Positions 44,241-52,994 of a stretch of 63,623 nt of DNA are shown here, in pieces. The notes under the pieces were generated by a model. That model was not told where the DNA came from and made no database searches. It worked only from the letters and a program-made list of their open reading frames with translations. This DNA is from Clostridiales bacterium (lineage in GTDB: Bacteria > Bacillota > Clostridia > Caldicoprobacterales > DTU083). The translations under genes and the position numbers were made by a program. The stretch lies in the NCBI GenBank assembly GCA_012839095.1, contig DUOA01000151.1, positions 1 to 63,623 of the forward strand, written 5' to 3'. Position 1 is the first letter of the stretch. Each line of letters begins with the position of its first letter.

Positions 44241-44406
44241 GTTTCACATCCCCACAGGCGGTTATCTATATATTGCTCGAACAAAGAGCATGTTTGATAA
44301 CCGTTCTCAACCCGTGTGAGAGATGAAAGCCTCACATGAAACCCCCTTATTCATACCTGTTAGCTTGCATTTTATCCTCCGCTGACCCCGGAGGACTTTT
44401 TTTGCC
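44241..44406 (+). ncRNA. Possible structured small RNA of unknown class
   Basis: Plus-strand pairings form an apparent multi-branch fold. Closing stem: GTTTCA (44241-44246) with TGAAAC (44337-44342). Arm one: CGGTTATC (44259-44266) with GATAACCG (44296-44303), capped by TGCTC/GAGCA (44274-44278, 44286-44290). Arm two: TGTGAG (44315-44320) with CTCACA (44331-44336). An intrinsic terminator follows, TCCTCCG/CGGAGGA plus seven T (44375-44403). No open frame lies inside and I match no riboswitch class. No gene follows closely on this strand, so a free sRNA is more likely than a leader. Confidence 0.45.
44375..44403 (+). terminator. Intrinsic terminator of the possible small RNA
   Basis: TCCTCCG (44375-44381), loop, CGGAGGA (44389-44395), then CTTTTTTT. 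The orientation is plus; no plus-strand gene ends here, so it implies an unannotated transcript. Confidence 0.8.
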
Positions 44407-44522
44407 TTTTTTCAGGCCGGCCTCCCCTGCAGATCAATTTCATAGAGCAGAATGGATGCCATGAGCCGGCCGGGCAGGCAGTCCGGTTACACCTGCCCTT
44501 CCGGCATTCAGTGTGCCTTTAC

Positions 44523-45431
44523 TCATAACAGCAGAAATATCAGCGGCATGGTAAGGATGGAAAGAATGGTGGAAATGCTTATTACTCTGGAGGAAAGAGA
44601 TGCATCTCCCCCGAATCTTTCTGCAAAAATGGCGGTATTGGCTGCAGCAGGCATGGCGGAAAGAATGACACAGACCTGAAAAACATCCTGGGGCAGCCTG
44701 ATGAGCCGCAGCAGACCGTATACCAAAAGGGGCAGAATTATCAGCCGGATTGCACTGCCCACATAGACTTCGCTGCCCCGGAACATTTCCCGCATGGGTA
44801 TGGCCGCCAGGAGTGAGCCCACTATCAGCATGGACAGAGGAGAAGTCATGGAGCCTATCATGGATACTGCCCTGGCAATGGGTCCCGGCAGCGATATATT
44901 AAAGAGAAACAAAAGCATCCCGATGCCAACGGATATAATAACAGGATGGGTCAGAATCTTCTTTATGGTATCTTTGTCGCTTTTCCCGGAAAATATCATG
45001 GCACCGTAGGACAAGGCCAGGACATTAAAGGGTATGACATACAGGGCACCATAAAATACCCCCCTGCTGCCAAAGATGCTTTCCAGTACCGGAAAGCCCA
45101 TAAAACCACAGTTGGAAAATACCGCTGCAAACTGAAGGACCGAGCGGATCCGCCGGGGATAACGCACAAAAAGAAATTTTGCAGTCAGCATGAAAAAAAG
45201 ATGGATACAGAAGGACATTACCAGCACTAAAACAGCATTCCTCAGCATCTCTCCGGAAAATTCAAAATTAAATGAAGAAATAATAAGCATGGGCTGGGTG
45301 ATCTGAAGCAGCATTACAGACAGCTTCCCCGTCATGTCCCCGGTAATAATATTGCGCTTCCTGGCATAAAACCCGGCCAGAATTATCAGAAACAGCATGA
45401 TAACCTGATTAACTATTATATTGATTTCCAT
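44523..45431 (-). CDS. AEC family transporter (auxin efflux carrier fold)
   Basis: A 302-residue, about ten-span transporter of the AEC family: NQVIMLFLIILAGFYARKRN at the start, FSNCGFMGFPVLESIFG near residue 110 (the family's NxGfxGxP motif), and ILSAMPAAANTAIFAERFGG near 255. Bacterial members export or take up organic acids such as malate or amino acids; cargo unknown. A single gene. Confidence 0.9.
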   Translation of the reverse strand: MEINIIVNQVIMLFLIILAGFYARKRNIITGDMTGKLSVMLLQITQPMLIISSFNFEFSGEMLRNAVLVLVMSFCIHLFFMLTAKFLFVRYPRRIRSVLQFAAVFSNCGFMGFPVLESIFGSRGVFYGALYVIPFNVLALSYGAMIFSGKSDKDTIKKILTHPVIISVGIGMLLFLFNISLPGPIARAVSMIGSMTSPLSMLIVGSLLAAIPMREMFRGSEVYVGSAIRLIILPLLVYGLLRLIRLPQDVFQVCVILSAMPAAANTAIFAERFGGDASLSSRVISISTILSILTMPLIFLLL

Positions 45432-45518
45432 AATACCCTCAACATTCCCTTATTTTGAAGAAATCGAGCGCGGCAAAACACTCGTTTTTCCATTATAGCA
45501 CAGAAATCGAGTAAATTC

Positions 45519-46466
45519 TTACTCCAGCAAAAAGGAAAGGGCCAAAAAGAGTATCATGGAACCGTTCATCAGAAGGAAATTCTGAATTGCAACAGGGAAG
45601 GTATCCTCTTTACTCTGCCTTCCCAAAAATGCCCGTATGTTTTTTCTGACCGGTATTATGGTTAGCAGCACCGGTATAGCTGCCAAGGGCAGTATGCCAA
45701 GAATCAGGAGCAGAAGAATGTCTGTAAAGCCAATATAATAGAGACTCTGAAACAGCCTTAATGCCCTTTCTTTGCCTATATACAGCGGCAGAGTGTAGCG
45801 GCGGTTTTCCAGATCCTCATCCATATCGCAAATATTGTTGGCCAGCATCAGATTGGCAATTCCCAGTACTGCCGGCAGGGACACAAGAAAGATGACCAGG
45901 AGTTCCGTCAGGTTGAGTGAAATGGTAATCAAACTGCCCTCAAAGCTCAGCTGAATGAGGCTGCCGTCTACTGCATGAATGTATACGGAAAGCAGTAAGA
46001 TAACAAAGCCCATGAAAAAGCCGGAAAAGATTTCACCAAGGGGCATCCGGGATATGGGTATGGGACCAAAGGTATACAAAATGCCCACTGCAAAGGAAAC
46101 CATGCCTAAAAGCAAAACGATGAGGGAAGTATTGAGATACAACAGTATCCCGAAGCCGACTGCCAGGGCCAGTAAAATAAATATGACTGTCAGAACGGAT
46201 GAAACCTTTAAATTATCACGGACGATGGCATTGTGCTTCCGATAACCAAATCCATCTTTTAGTCTTGCTTTCCTGAAATCCAGATAGTTGTTGATTGCCG
46301 TTGTGGCCATATCAAAACACAGCAGGGAAAGAAGCATAAGCAAGAAATTCTTCCAGCTGAACTGCCTGTAACGATAAAAGGCCAGGAGGGACCCCAGCAG
46401 CAAAGGCGTCACACTGGCAGCCTTGGTCTTAATCTCCACCAGCTTGAGAAAGCTCATAAAACCCAT
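45519..46466 (-). CDS. UbiA family prenyltransferase, MenA-like
   Basis: A 315-residue integral membrane prenyltransferase. The two Asp-rich motifs are NNYLDFRKARLKDG near residue 60 and NNICDMDEDLENRRYTL near 210. Around nine spans are visible. The arrangement resembles 1,4-dihydroxy-2-naphthoate polyprenyltransferase (MenA), but no other menaquinone gene is in the window, and Clostridia often lack menaquinone. It could prenylate another aromatic acceptor. Confidence 0.85.
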   Translation of the reverse strand: MGFMSFLKLVEIKTKAASVTPLLLGSLLAFYRYRQFSWKNFLLMLLSLLCFDMATTAINNYLDFRKARLKDGFGYRKHNAIVRDNLKVSSVLTVIFILLALAVGFGILLYLNTSLIVLLLGMVSFAVGILYTFGPIPISRMPLGEIFSGFFMGFVILLLSVYIHAVDGSLIQLSFEGSLITISLNLTELLVIFLVSLPAVLGIANLMLANNICDMDEDLENRRYTLPLYIGKERALRLFQSLYYIGFTDILLLLILGILPLAAIPVLLTIIPVRKNIRAFLGRQSKEDTFPVAIQNFLLMNGSMILFLALSFLLE

Positions 46467-46549
46467 TTCGAATACGCCTTCTTCCTAATATTCTTTCTTA
46501 GTCTTAAGTATTTCCAGAACATTCTATCAGAAACCCCAGACTGCTGACA

Positions 46550-46626
46550 ATAAGAAATCCTCCTCTTTTTGCATCAGCATGGACTTCAATAATAGTCTTA
46601 CAACGCAAAAGCAGGAGGATTCTTAT
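46550..46626. repeat. Long inverted repeat in the mtaA-like/ubiA gap
   Basis: Left arm 46550-46572 and right arm 46605-46626 are near-perfect reverse complements over about 22 bases (one mismatch and one single-base bulge), with a 32-base spacer. It lies 60 bp after the stop of the MtaA-like gene. It may act as a terminator or be a remnant of a small mobile repeat; no flanking target duplication was evident. Confidence 0.7.
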
Positions 46627-46685
46627 ATATCAGTTTTCCTTGAATATCAGTTTTCTGCAGTTATCATCAGGATCCGGCAGCTATA

Positions 46686-47753
46686 TTACCTGTCATATCT
46701 GCCGTAGGTTTTTGCTTCATCAATGATTATCTCCGCTGCACGCCAGTCGGCATTGGCAGGATATTCGCAGCCGGTGGCCAGGATAAATCCGCCGTCCTTC
46801 TTATATACATCAATCTGAGCCCGGCATTCCCTGCGAATCTCTTCCTCCGGGGCATTGATGACCCAGGTGGGATCCACATGGCCTATTAAGGTTGTAATGC
46901 TGCCGTACTTCTCCTTCAGCTCCTCCCTGGTTCTGCAGTCGTCCGGCAGGTGCAGGAAGGATATGGCTTCCGGCTTCATGGCTTCAATCTGGACATCAAA
47001 ATAAATGCCGTTGCCGCAGTTATGAATCATCACCATGCAGCCCTGATCATGAATATGCTGTGCCAGCTCCTTAACATAGACCCCTTCAAATTCCTTCCAC
47101 ATTCCCTTGCTCATTATGGACTGGCTGCTGAACAGGGTGTCAATCATAATGGCATTTACCCCGGTGGATATCAGGGCATTCACGTAATCCTTCAGGGTTT
47201 CGTTTATAGCCTTCACGGCTCTCTTTACAGCGTCCGGATCATCCAGTATATCCATAAAAATATTGGCCTGGCCCCGCAGCATGCTGAGGATGCCCAGCGG
47301 CCCAAAGACAAAGGCCACAACCGGATATTCCTTTCCTTTTGCCTTAACCAGTTTGTCACAGAGCTTAACATGCTCCATCATCCTGGCACCCTTTTTGATA
47401 TCAAGAGGTTCAACCTTTGCATAATCCTCCACTGATTGAAGCAGGTATTGGCTGAAGTCCGGGTGAGCGGCTTCATTCTCCGGGAAGACAAGCTTCTGTC
47501 CAAAATCTCCTGCTTCCACCGACAAATCCGTCAGAGTCACTATGACATCCAGGCCAAACCTTTCAGTAACCCTGCAGTATGCCTCTGCAGTAACATCGGC
47601 ATTAAGGGCCCATTCCTTATAACTTGCATTAACCAGTTTTCTTGATATCCCGTTAAGCAGGGGATAAACCGGTATTCGATCTGCTTCCTTGTGCTGCAGT
47701 GTCAGTGCTACTCTTTCCAATGCTGTCAATTCTTCGGATCGTCTTGTACTCAT
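46686..47753 (-). CDS. MtaA/CmuA-type uroporphyrinogen decarboxylase-family methyltransferase
   Basis: A 355-residue protein from ATG 47753 (MSTRRSEELTALERVALTLQ), with GGAGGG upstream; a longer start lacks a site. It has the URO-D fold and the zinc ligand motif MVMIHNCGNGIYFDVQIEAM (His-X-Cys), characteristic of methylcobamide:CoM methyltransferase-like proteins. GHVDPTWVINAPEEEIRREC and GGFILATGCEYPANADWRAA complete the match. In non-methanogens such proteins move methyl groups from corrinoid proteins. No corrinoid protein gene is nearby. Confidence 0.85.
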   Translation of the reverse strand: MSTRRSEELTALERVALTLQHKEADRIPVYPLLNGISRKLVNASYKEWALNADVTAEAYCRVTERFGLDVIVTLTDLSVEAGDFGQKLVFPENEAAHPDFSQYLLQSVEDYAKVEPLDIKKGARMMEHVKLCDKLVKAKGKEYPVVAFVFGPLGILSMLRGQANIFMDILDDPDAVKRAVKAINETLKDYVNALISTGVNAIMIDTLFSSQSIMSKGMWKEFEGVYVKELAQHIHDQGCMVMIHNCGNGIYFDVQIEAMKPEAISFLHLPDDCRTREELKEKYGSITTLIGHVDPTWVINAPEEEIRRECRAQIDVYKKDGGFILATGCEYPANADWRAAEIIIDEAKTYGRYDR

Positions 47754-48105
47754 ATTTTCCCTCCATTTTAGCTCTATTGCTGCAGTCATCACTGACTCTG
47801 TTATATTATAAGAAAACATAGGGAAATGAAACAAGACTTTTCAGGCAGGGAGACAAGATAATACCTCACAACCACAAATAACTCCTATTTTTGCATGTAT
47901 TTTTATTAATACCGGCGGTTTTGCAGGAATAAGGGTGCTAATAATAGAAATATATCCAACAAATGTAATAATATGGGCGCAAAGCAGGCATTGCTCCCTC
48001 CCTGATATTTACAAATGTGCGTTAAAATTATAACAATTAATCCTGTATCAGCACTATATTGATTAAAAGTGTAAAATCTTGCATCGCCGGATTGCAGGCA
48101 GGCAA

Positions 48106-49335
48106 TTACAGGGCAAAGTTTCCCTTTCTGAAAACGGTTACTGTCTGCCCGTCAGCGGTCATTCCCTCTATCTCCAGATCTTCCGTGCCGAACATGAAGT
48201 CCACATGTATCAGGGAATCATTGATGCCGGCATTTTCAAGTTCCTCTTTGTTCATGGAATCGCCGCCCTTAAGACATACAGGATAGGCCTTGCCCAGGGC
48301 CAGATGGCAGGAAGCATTCTCATCAAACAGGGTGTTATAGAAGAGGATATTCATATTTGAAATGGGAGAATCATAGGGCACCAGGGCAATCTCCCCCAGG
48401 CAGCGGGCGCCTTCATCCGTATCTGTCAGCTGCTTCAAAGTCTCATAGCCCTTTTCTGCCTGTATGTCAACGACCTCACCGTCTCTGAAGGTTAGGGAAA
48501 AACCTTCAATAAGATTGCCGTTGTAGTTTAGGGGCATGGAGCTGACTACCCTGCCGTTAACGCCTTTCCGGTGAGGGGCCGTAAATATTTCTTCCGTAGG
48601 CATATTGGCAATAAACTCCACCCCGTCCGCCGACAGCTCTGAACCGCCAAGCCAGTTATGCCCTGATGGAAGTTCTACTTTTAAATCCGTTCCCAGCCGG
48701 TTTTTCATATGTATCCACTTAAGCTGCATCCGGTTCAGTTTCTCCATATTCTCCTTCAGCGTCTGCTTGTGCTGATTCCAGGATTCCACCGGATCCGGCA
48801 AATCGGCACGTACAGCCTGGAGAATAGCCTGCCACAGCTTATCCACCGCCTGCTTCCCGGGAATTTGGGGAAATACTTTGGAGGCCCATGCCTCAGTGGG
48901 AACGGATACAACACACCAGGTGTTCCGGTTGCTCATCAGCCGTTCGGAGTAATCCTTCAGTGCCGTCCGGGATGCCTTGTTGGCCCTGGCTATCCGGCCG
49001 GGATCAACATCTTTCATCAATTCCGGGTCGGATGCGGATATGCTGATAAACGCAGCTCCCTTTTCAGCATAGGAAAGGTAGAATTCCCTGCGCCACTCGG
49101 GAAATTCATCGAACAAATCATCCGGAGCGTACAAATAGCGGGCTTTGGCGGTGATTTCATCACCCCAGTTCATGACCACTTCTCTGGCCCCTTCTTCATA
49201 GGCAGTCTGCACAATGATCCTGGCAAAGTCCGCACAGTCTACAGGAGAAGTGACTACCAGGGTCTGACCCGGCTGAATGTTTACTCCTGTTTTCACCACA
49301 AGTCTGGCATATTTCTTCATCATGTCTTTTTCCAT
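48106..49335 (-). CDS. M29 family aminopeptidase
   Basis: A 409-residue AmpS/PepS/AmpT-type metallo-aminopeptidase. Landmarks: YARLVVKTGVNIQPGQTLVV at the start, ALAKARY-like region, the metal-binding Glu segments (FIANMPTEEIFTAPHRKGVN) near residue 250, and C-terminal NESIHVDFM-type sequence as NDSLIHVDFMFGTEDLEIEG. It removes N-terminal residues from peptides in the cytoplasm. GAGGGTG precedes the ATG. The 270-bp gap after it (47835-48105) is AT-rich; I see no gene or clear terminator. Confidence 0.93.
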   Translation of the reverse strand: MEKDMMKKYARLVVKTGVNIQPGQTLVVTSPVDCADFARIIVQTAYEEGAREVVMNWGDEITAKARYLYAPDDLFDEFPEWRREFYLSYAEKGAAFISISASDPELMKDVDPGRIARANKASRTALKDYSERLMSNRNTWCVVSVPTEAWASKVFPQIPGKQAVDKLWQAILQAVRADLPDPVESWNQHKQTLKENMEKLNRMQLKWIHMKNRLGTDLKVELPSGHNWLGGSELSADGVEFIANMPTEEIFTAPHRKGVNGRVVSSMPLNYNGNLIEGFSLTFRDGEVVDIQAEKGYETLKQLTDTDEGARCLGEIALVPYDSPISNMNILFYNTLFDENASCHLALGKAYPVCLKGGDSMNKEELENAGINDSLIHVDFMFGTEDLEIEGMTADGQTVTVFRKGNFAL

Positions 49336-49387
49336 AATTTAACACCCTCCTGACTTTGTTACTCATTTTTTACTCTTAATGTTTATT

Positions 49388-50827
49388 TTATCCTTCCGCT
49401 GACTCATCTCCGTTTGCGGGCGGCTGCTCCGGATTCACCACCGGCCTTTCTTTTACTCCGACATAGACAATTCCGGCTATGGGCCGATAGTAATGATCAT
49501 CCAGTAATTCTGTTTCCACCACCTTATCTCCTTCCAGATATTCGCGATACACCCTTACCTTATATCCCTGCCTGGACGGTACATGGACATATTTCTCATC
49601 CTTATAGGTTACATATCTGCCTTCCTGGTCCTGGCGGATTTCATCCGGAGGAGCGGGTACGGTTTCATACTCTTCTGTCCTGATACGGATGGTGCGCCCG
49701 TCCGGCAGAGGTTCACCATAAATTTCAAAGTATATCTTTTGATCGGCATAGTAGGTTCTAAAGTATACCGGAGAATCCTTTGTATTTTTAACCTTGATGT
49801 CAATTTCCGGTGCCGGCAGATTGACCGTGGTATCCAGCCCCTTTTCAATATATGAAACAGGGAAGGAATGCCTGCGAAACTCTATTACATCCAGCCCGGC
49901 ACGGATGGCTGCATTGTACAGGGTGGTGGACGCCTGGGATACCCCGCCGCCGATGGCATTCTGAAGGCTCTTGTCGGCTACAATCATTGGGGCGCTTCTG
50001 TAGCCTTTCTCAGCCGTCCTCTCTCCTACCAGCCGGTTAAAGGAAAGGATTTCCCCCGGCTCAAGTATTATTCCGTTAAACTGGGAAGCCGCCGTCCTTA
50101 TATTATGGGTACGATCCGGAGCGCTTTTGGAAAGGTCGGTGCCGAAGGTGATGAGCTTCTCCGTTTTGCCTGCAAAGTCCCGTGCGGTAACCCGGGCTTC
50201 CTTTGTTTCAAAGGACAAGGGCAGTGAAAAATTAAACTCTCCCCTGGCCAGTGCAGCTTCGATCTGCCCCAAAACCGCCTCTGTCTGCAGCGTCCTTCCC
50301 GGCTCTTCCCGGGTAATCTGAAACATTTCCTCTGCATCCGGATCAAAGGACAAAACAGCATCCACCGGTTCCAAATTCATATCCTCTGCTATTTCTCTGA
50401 GTCTTTTTTCCAGGGCATCGGTCTTATAAGTTGTCTGGGAGACAAAATAAAGCGGATTGTCTTTACGGCCGGCTATTTCCTTAATACGGGCAAACAAGCC
50501 GCCCTCCCGGCCTGTTAAGTAGGCCTTCTCCACCAGCTCCGGCAGATTGGTGGTCAGGCTGATGTCCTCATGATCAAATATCCAATCCCGATCCTCATGG
50601 AACAAGCGGATGGAAACCTCTTCCAGCCTGCTTTGCCAGGCCTCTCCCAATTGTTCCAGGGCTTCTTCCCTGGTTAAGCCCTCCACCGGAAAGCCGTCGA
50701 TATAGATGTTCCCGTAAAAGACATCATGATTAAACCGGGTCTCATATATGTTAACTGCTCCAAAAAACAGAAGTGCTGCAGCTATCAGAATCACAAAATA
50801 ATAAGCAAAACTTTTCTTCCCCCTCAT
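49388..50827 (-). CDS. VanW family protein
   Basis: A 479-residue protein with one N-terminal span (SFAYYFVILIAAALLFFGAV). A YoaR-type putative peptidoglycan-binding region follows (residues 30-210, with YIDGFPVEGLTREEALEQLG). Then comes the VanW domain (LITFGTDLSKSAPDRTHNIR; AIGGGVSQASTTLYNAAIRA; HSFPVSYIEKGLDTTVN), and a C-terminal G5-like beta region. It faces the cell exterior. VanW is named from vancomycin clusters but is widespread in Clostridia with no proven function; no van regulators are here. Confidence 0.92.
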   Translation of the reverse strand: MRGKKSFAYYFVILIAAALLFFGAVNIYETRFNHDVFYGNIYIDGFPVEGLTREEALEQLGEAWQSRLEEVSIRLFHEDRDWIFDHEDISLTTNLPELVEKAYLTGREGGLFARIKEIAGRKDNPLYFVSQTTYKTDALEKRLREIAEDMNLEPVDAVLSFDPDAEEMFQITREEPGRTLQTEAVLGQIEAALARGEFNFSLPLSFETKEARVTARDFAGKTEKLITFGTDLSKSAPDRTHNIRTAASQFNGIILEPGEILSFNRLVGERTAEKGYRSAPMIVADKSLQNAIGGGVSQASTTLYNAAIRAGLDVIEFRRHSFPVSYIEKGLDTTVNLPAPEIDIKVKNTKDSPVYFRTYYADQKIYFEIYGEPLPDGRTIRIRTEEYETVPAPPDEIRQDQEGRYVTYKDEKYVHVPSRQGYKVRVYREYLEGDKVVETELLDDHYYRPIAGIVYVGVKERPVVNPEQPPANGDESAEG

Positions 50828-51014
50828 ACCGGTAACCTCCCTTTTCTGTCTAAATTTTATCTACCCCTGTTTTTTGGCCTTGACACAGGAATCTTACAGG
50901 CTGTTTTCCTCAGCTTTTCTTGCTTTTTTATGATCTATGCTATATAATTTTACCAAAGTGTGCAATATTTATATGAGACGGTTATCGATAAACATTTGGC
51001 AGGAGGTTAATAAA

Positions 51015-51842
51015 ATGGCTTTTTCTGTAGCCTTGCAGATTTATTCGGTCAGAGATTATGCCGAAAAGGATTTTAAAGCAACATTACAGAAGGTAAAGGA
51101 ACTAGGGTATGACGGGGTTGAATTTGCCGGTCTGTACGGATATCCACCTGCAGAGGTAAAGAGTATGGTGGAGGAAATAGGCCTGATTCCCATTTCCGCC
51201 CATGTGCCTTTGGCGGAACTTCTTTCAGATCCCGACAGGGTTGTTTCCGATTATGCGGAAATAGGTTGTAAATACATAGCTGTTCCCTACCTGGAAGAAG
51301 ACCGCAGGCCCGGTACCGACGGCTTCATGCAAACCATTCAGGATATCGAAGCCCTGGGAAACATTGCAAAAAAACATGGCATCCAGCTGCTTTACCATAA
51401 CCATGATTTCGAATTCGAGAAGATAAACGGTGAGTATGCCCTGGATGTTTTATATCAGTCAGTTCCTTCCGAACTTTTGCAGACTGAAATTGATACCTGC
51501 TGGGTCAATGTGGCAGGTGTGAACCCCGCCGACTACATAAGGCAATATTCGGGCAGAGCCCCCATTGTTCATCTCAAGGATTTTGTCATGGGCAGCGGGG
51601 AAAAGCCTGAACAGTTGTACGAGCTGATTGGTGTCGAGTCCGAAGAGTCGGCAGAACAGACTGAGTCCTTCGGATTCCGGCCGTTAGGCTATGGTGTCCA
51701 GAATTTCCCGGCCATTCTTACTGCATCGGAGGAAGCCGGCGCTGAATGGATAATTGTAGAACAGGACAGCCCCTCCATGGGAAAGACCTCCATGGAATGT
51801 GCCGAAATGAGCCGGAAGTATCTGAAAAGCCTGGGCATCTGA
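51015..51842 (+). CDS. Sugar phosphate isomerase/epimerase family protein
   Basis: A 275-residue TIM-barrel protein from ATG 51015 (MAFSVALQIYSVRDYAEKDF), eight bases after GGAGG. The metal site is formed by HNHDFEFEKINGEYALDVLY, EIDTCWVNVAGVNPADYI and VHLKDFVMG, ending with EWIIVEQDSPSMGKTSMECA. It is of the IolE/hydroxypyruvate-isomerase-like superfamily; substrate unknown. A single gene with its own terminator. Confidence 0.9.
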   Translation: MAFSVALQIYSVRDYAEKDFKATLQKVKELGYDGVEFAGLYGYPPAEVKSMVEEIGLIPISAHVPLAELLSDPDRVVSDYAEIGCKYIAVPYLEEDRRPGTDGFMQTIQDIEALGNIAKKHGIQLLYHNHDFEFEKINGEYALDVLYQSVPSELLQTEIDTCWVNVAGVNPADYIRQYSGRAPIVHLKDFVMGSGEKPEQLYELIGVESEESAEQTESFGFRPLGYGVQNFPAILTASEEAGAEWIIVEQDSPSMGKTSMECAEMSRKYLKSLGI

Positions 51843-51879
51843 ATCAGCCTTAAATCATCCATGAACATGAATGATCCTG

Positions 51880-51912
51880 AACGGTTTCCAATTCTTTGGA
51901 AACCGTTTTTGC
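51880..51912 (+). terminator. Terminator of the sugar isomerase gene
   Basis: AACGGTTTCCA (51880-51890) pairs with TGGAAACCGTT (51897-51907), followed by a T run. Confidence 0.9.
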
Positions 51913-51980
51913 TTCCTTCTATGTATTGACAGTTCCGTGCCATGTTACCCTTTTACTCATATGATTCCAGTTGTTTGCTT

Positions 51981-52610
51981 TTAAGCAAATACCAGGGTTC
52001 CGAATTTTTCCGGCATATGATAGTTAATTTTTCCTGTAGGCTGCCAGGCAGTGTATTCATCAGAGCCGTCCAAAGGCCGATCTATGCGGTAAAGGTTCAT
52101 CAGCCACTTGTCTCCTTTTTTGGGAGGACTGTTTGGAGCAGTCAAAAATTCCATGAAGGGAATTGCCAGCTCAGCTGTCCAGATATTCTGTTCCCGGTCA
52201 TCCCGAACAGCACTGATAATGGTTTTCTCCACCCTGGCAAAGGCAATTTTGGTACCCCTGAGATCATTATGCATGCTGTAATGAAGAAGGGTATTTAATG
52301 GACTCAGCTCAATTTCGATATAGGTCTTCAGGTCACAATTATCGTCCAGGAAAATTTCCACCACTTCTTCCTCGTAAATTTTATCGTTGTAGCCCGTGAG
52401 GCCGGCATTGATATAATCATCCTCACAGTAAAATGCCGCATATAAAAAGTCTTCATCCCAAAGGAGCTTGCACCAGGTTTTCTGTCTGGGAGGCTGCCCT
52501 GTAACAGTATCCACCAGAAATACCTTTTCAGCCTGTTCCCATTTCGGCTTTTTTACGTCTCCATCTATGTTCAGGGGATATTGAGTTTTTCTGCAATAAT
52601 ATTGATTCAT
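51981..52610 (-). CDS. CBM9-like carbohydrate-binding protein
   Basis: A 209-residue beta-sandwich protein of the carbohydrate-binding module family 9-like (DOMON-related) group: LNIDGDVKKPKWEQAEKVFL, TWCKLLWDEDFLYAAFYCED, DDYINAGLTGYNDKIYEEEV-type segment, VEIFLDDNCDLKTYIEIELS and the ending NYHMPEKFGTLVF. There is no signal peptide, so it acts inside the cell, unlike most CBM9 modules in secreted enzymes. It may bind a sugar as a chaperone or enzyme partner; no function is known for such single-domain proteins. It shares no operon with the window's glycosidases. Confidence 0.8.
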   Translation of the reverse strand: MNQYYCRKTQYPLNIDGDVKKPKWEQAEKVFLVDTVTGQPPRQKTWCKLLWDEDFLYAAFYCEDDYINAGLTGYNDKIYEEEVVEIFLDDNCDLKTYIEIELSPLNTLLHYSMHNDLRGTKIAFARVEKTIISAVRDDREQNIWTAELAIPFMEFLTAPNSPPKKGDKWLMNLYRIDRPLDGSDEYTAWQPTGKINYHMPEKFGTLVFA

Positions 52611-52731
52611 CCTGCCGTCACCTTTCTATCCTTATTCTGCCCCTCGTGCAGTTGTTTTCTGCCATATATGAGTAATTCGACCAGAGGCCTTATTATCCTT
52701 CCACTAAACGGGATTTGTAAAAGGGAACCGC

Positions 52732-52760
52732 TTGCCATACAGAAGGTAAAATGCTATACT
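52732..52760 (+). promoter_or_regulatory. SigA promoter of thiT
   Basis: TTGCCA (52732-52737), 17 bases, TATACT (52755-52760). A start near 52767 places the riboswitch at the very 5' end of the transcript. Confidence 0.8.
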
Positions 52761-52770
52761 GTAAAAAAAG

Positions 52771-52862
52771 CATAGAAAGCTGGGGGAGCTGCGGCTGAGA
52801 GGGTTTCCTTTGAAATCCGACCCTTTGAACCTGTAGGATAATGCCTGCGTAGGGAAGCATAC
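52771..52862 (+). promoter_or_regulatory. TPP riboswitch (THI element)
   Basis: The conserved parts are all present: GCGGCTGAGAGGG near 52790, GACCCTTTGAACCTG near 52820 and GGATAATGCCTGCGTAGGGA near 52835-52855. Bound thiamine pyrophosphate would favour the terminator just downstream and stop thiT transcription. Confidence 0.95.
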
Positions 52863-52894
52863 CATCAAACAGAACAGACAGTATCTGATTCCAA

Positions 52895-52922
52895 ACATGA
52901 AAGCTTCCTTTCATGTTTTTTG
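52895..52922 (+). terminator. Riboswitch-controlled terminator
   Basis: ACATGAAAG (52895-52903) pairs with CTTTCATGT (52908-52916), followed by a T run. It is the expression platform of the TPP riboswitch. Confidence 0.9.
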
Positions 52923-52994
52923 TTTTCCCGATTCTTCTCTATTCTGCATTTCTTCCCGCTTATATGCATGATTAAGATTCAGGAGGGATTTTAT

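Noticed and set aside
44241-44342. A hammerhead ribozyme or known riboswitch
   Set aside because: The CTGATGA core of a hammerhead is missing, and no riboswitch consensus that I know fits the junction bases.
47754-48105. A cobalamin riboswitch near the MtaA-like gene
   Set aside because: No B12-box (GCCACTG-type) sequence is seen on either strand in this gap.
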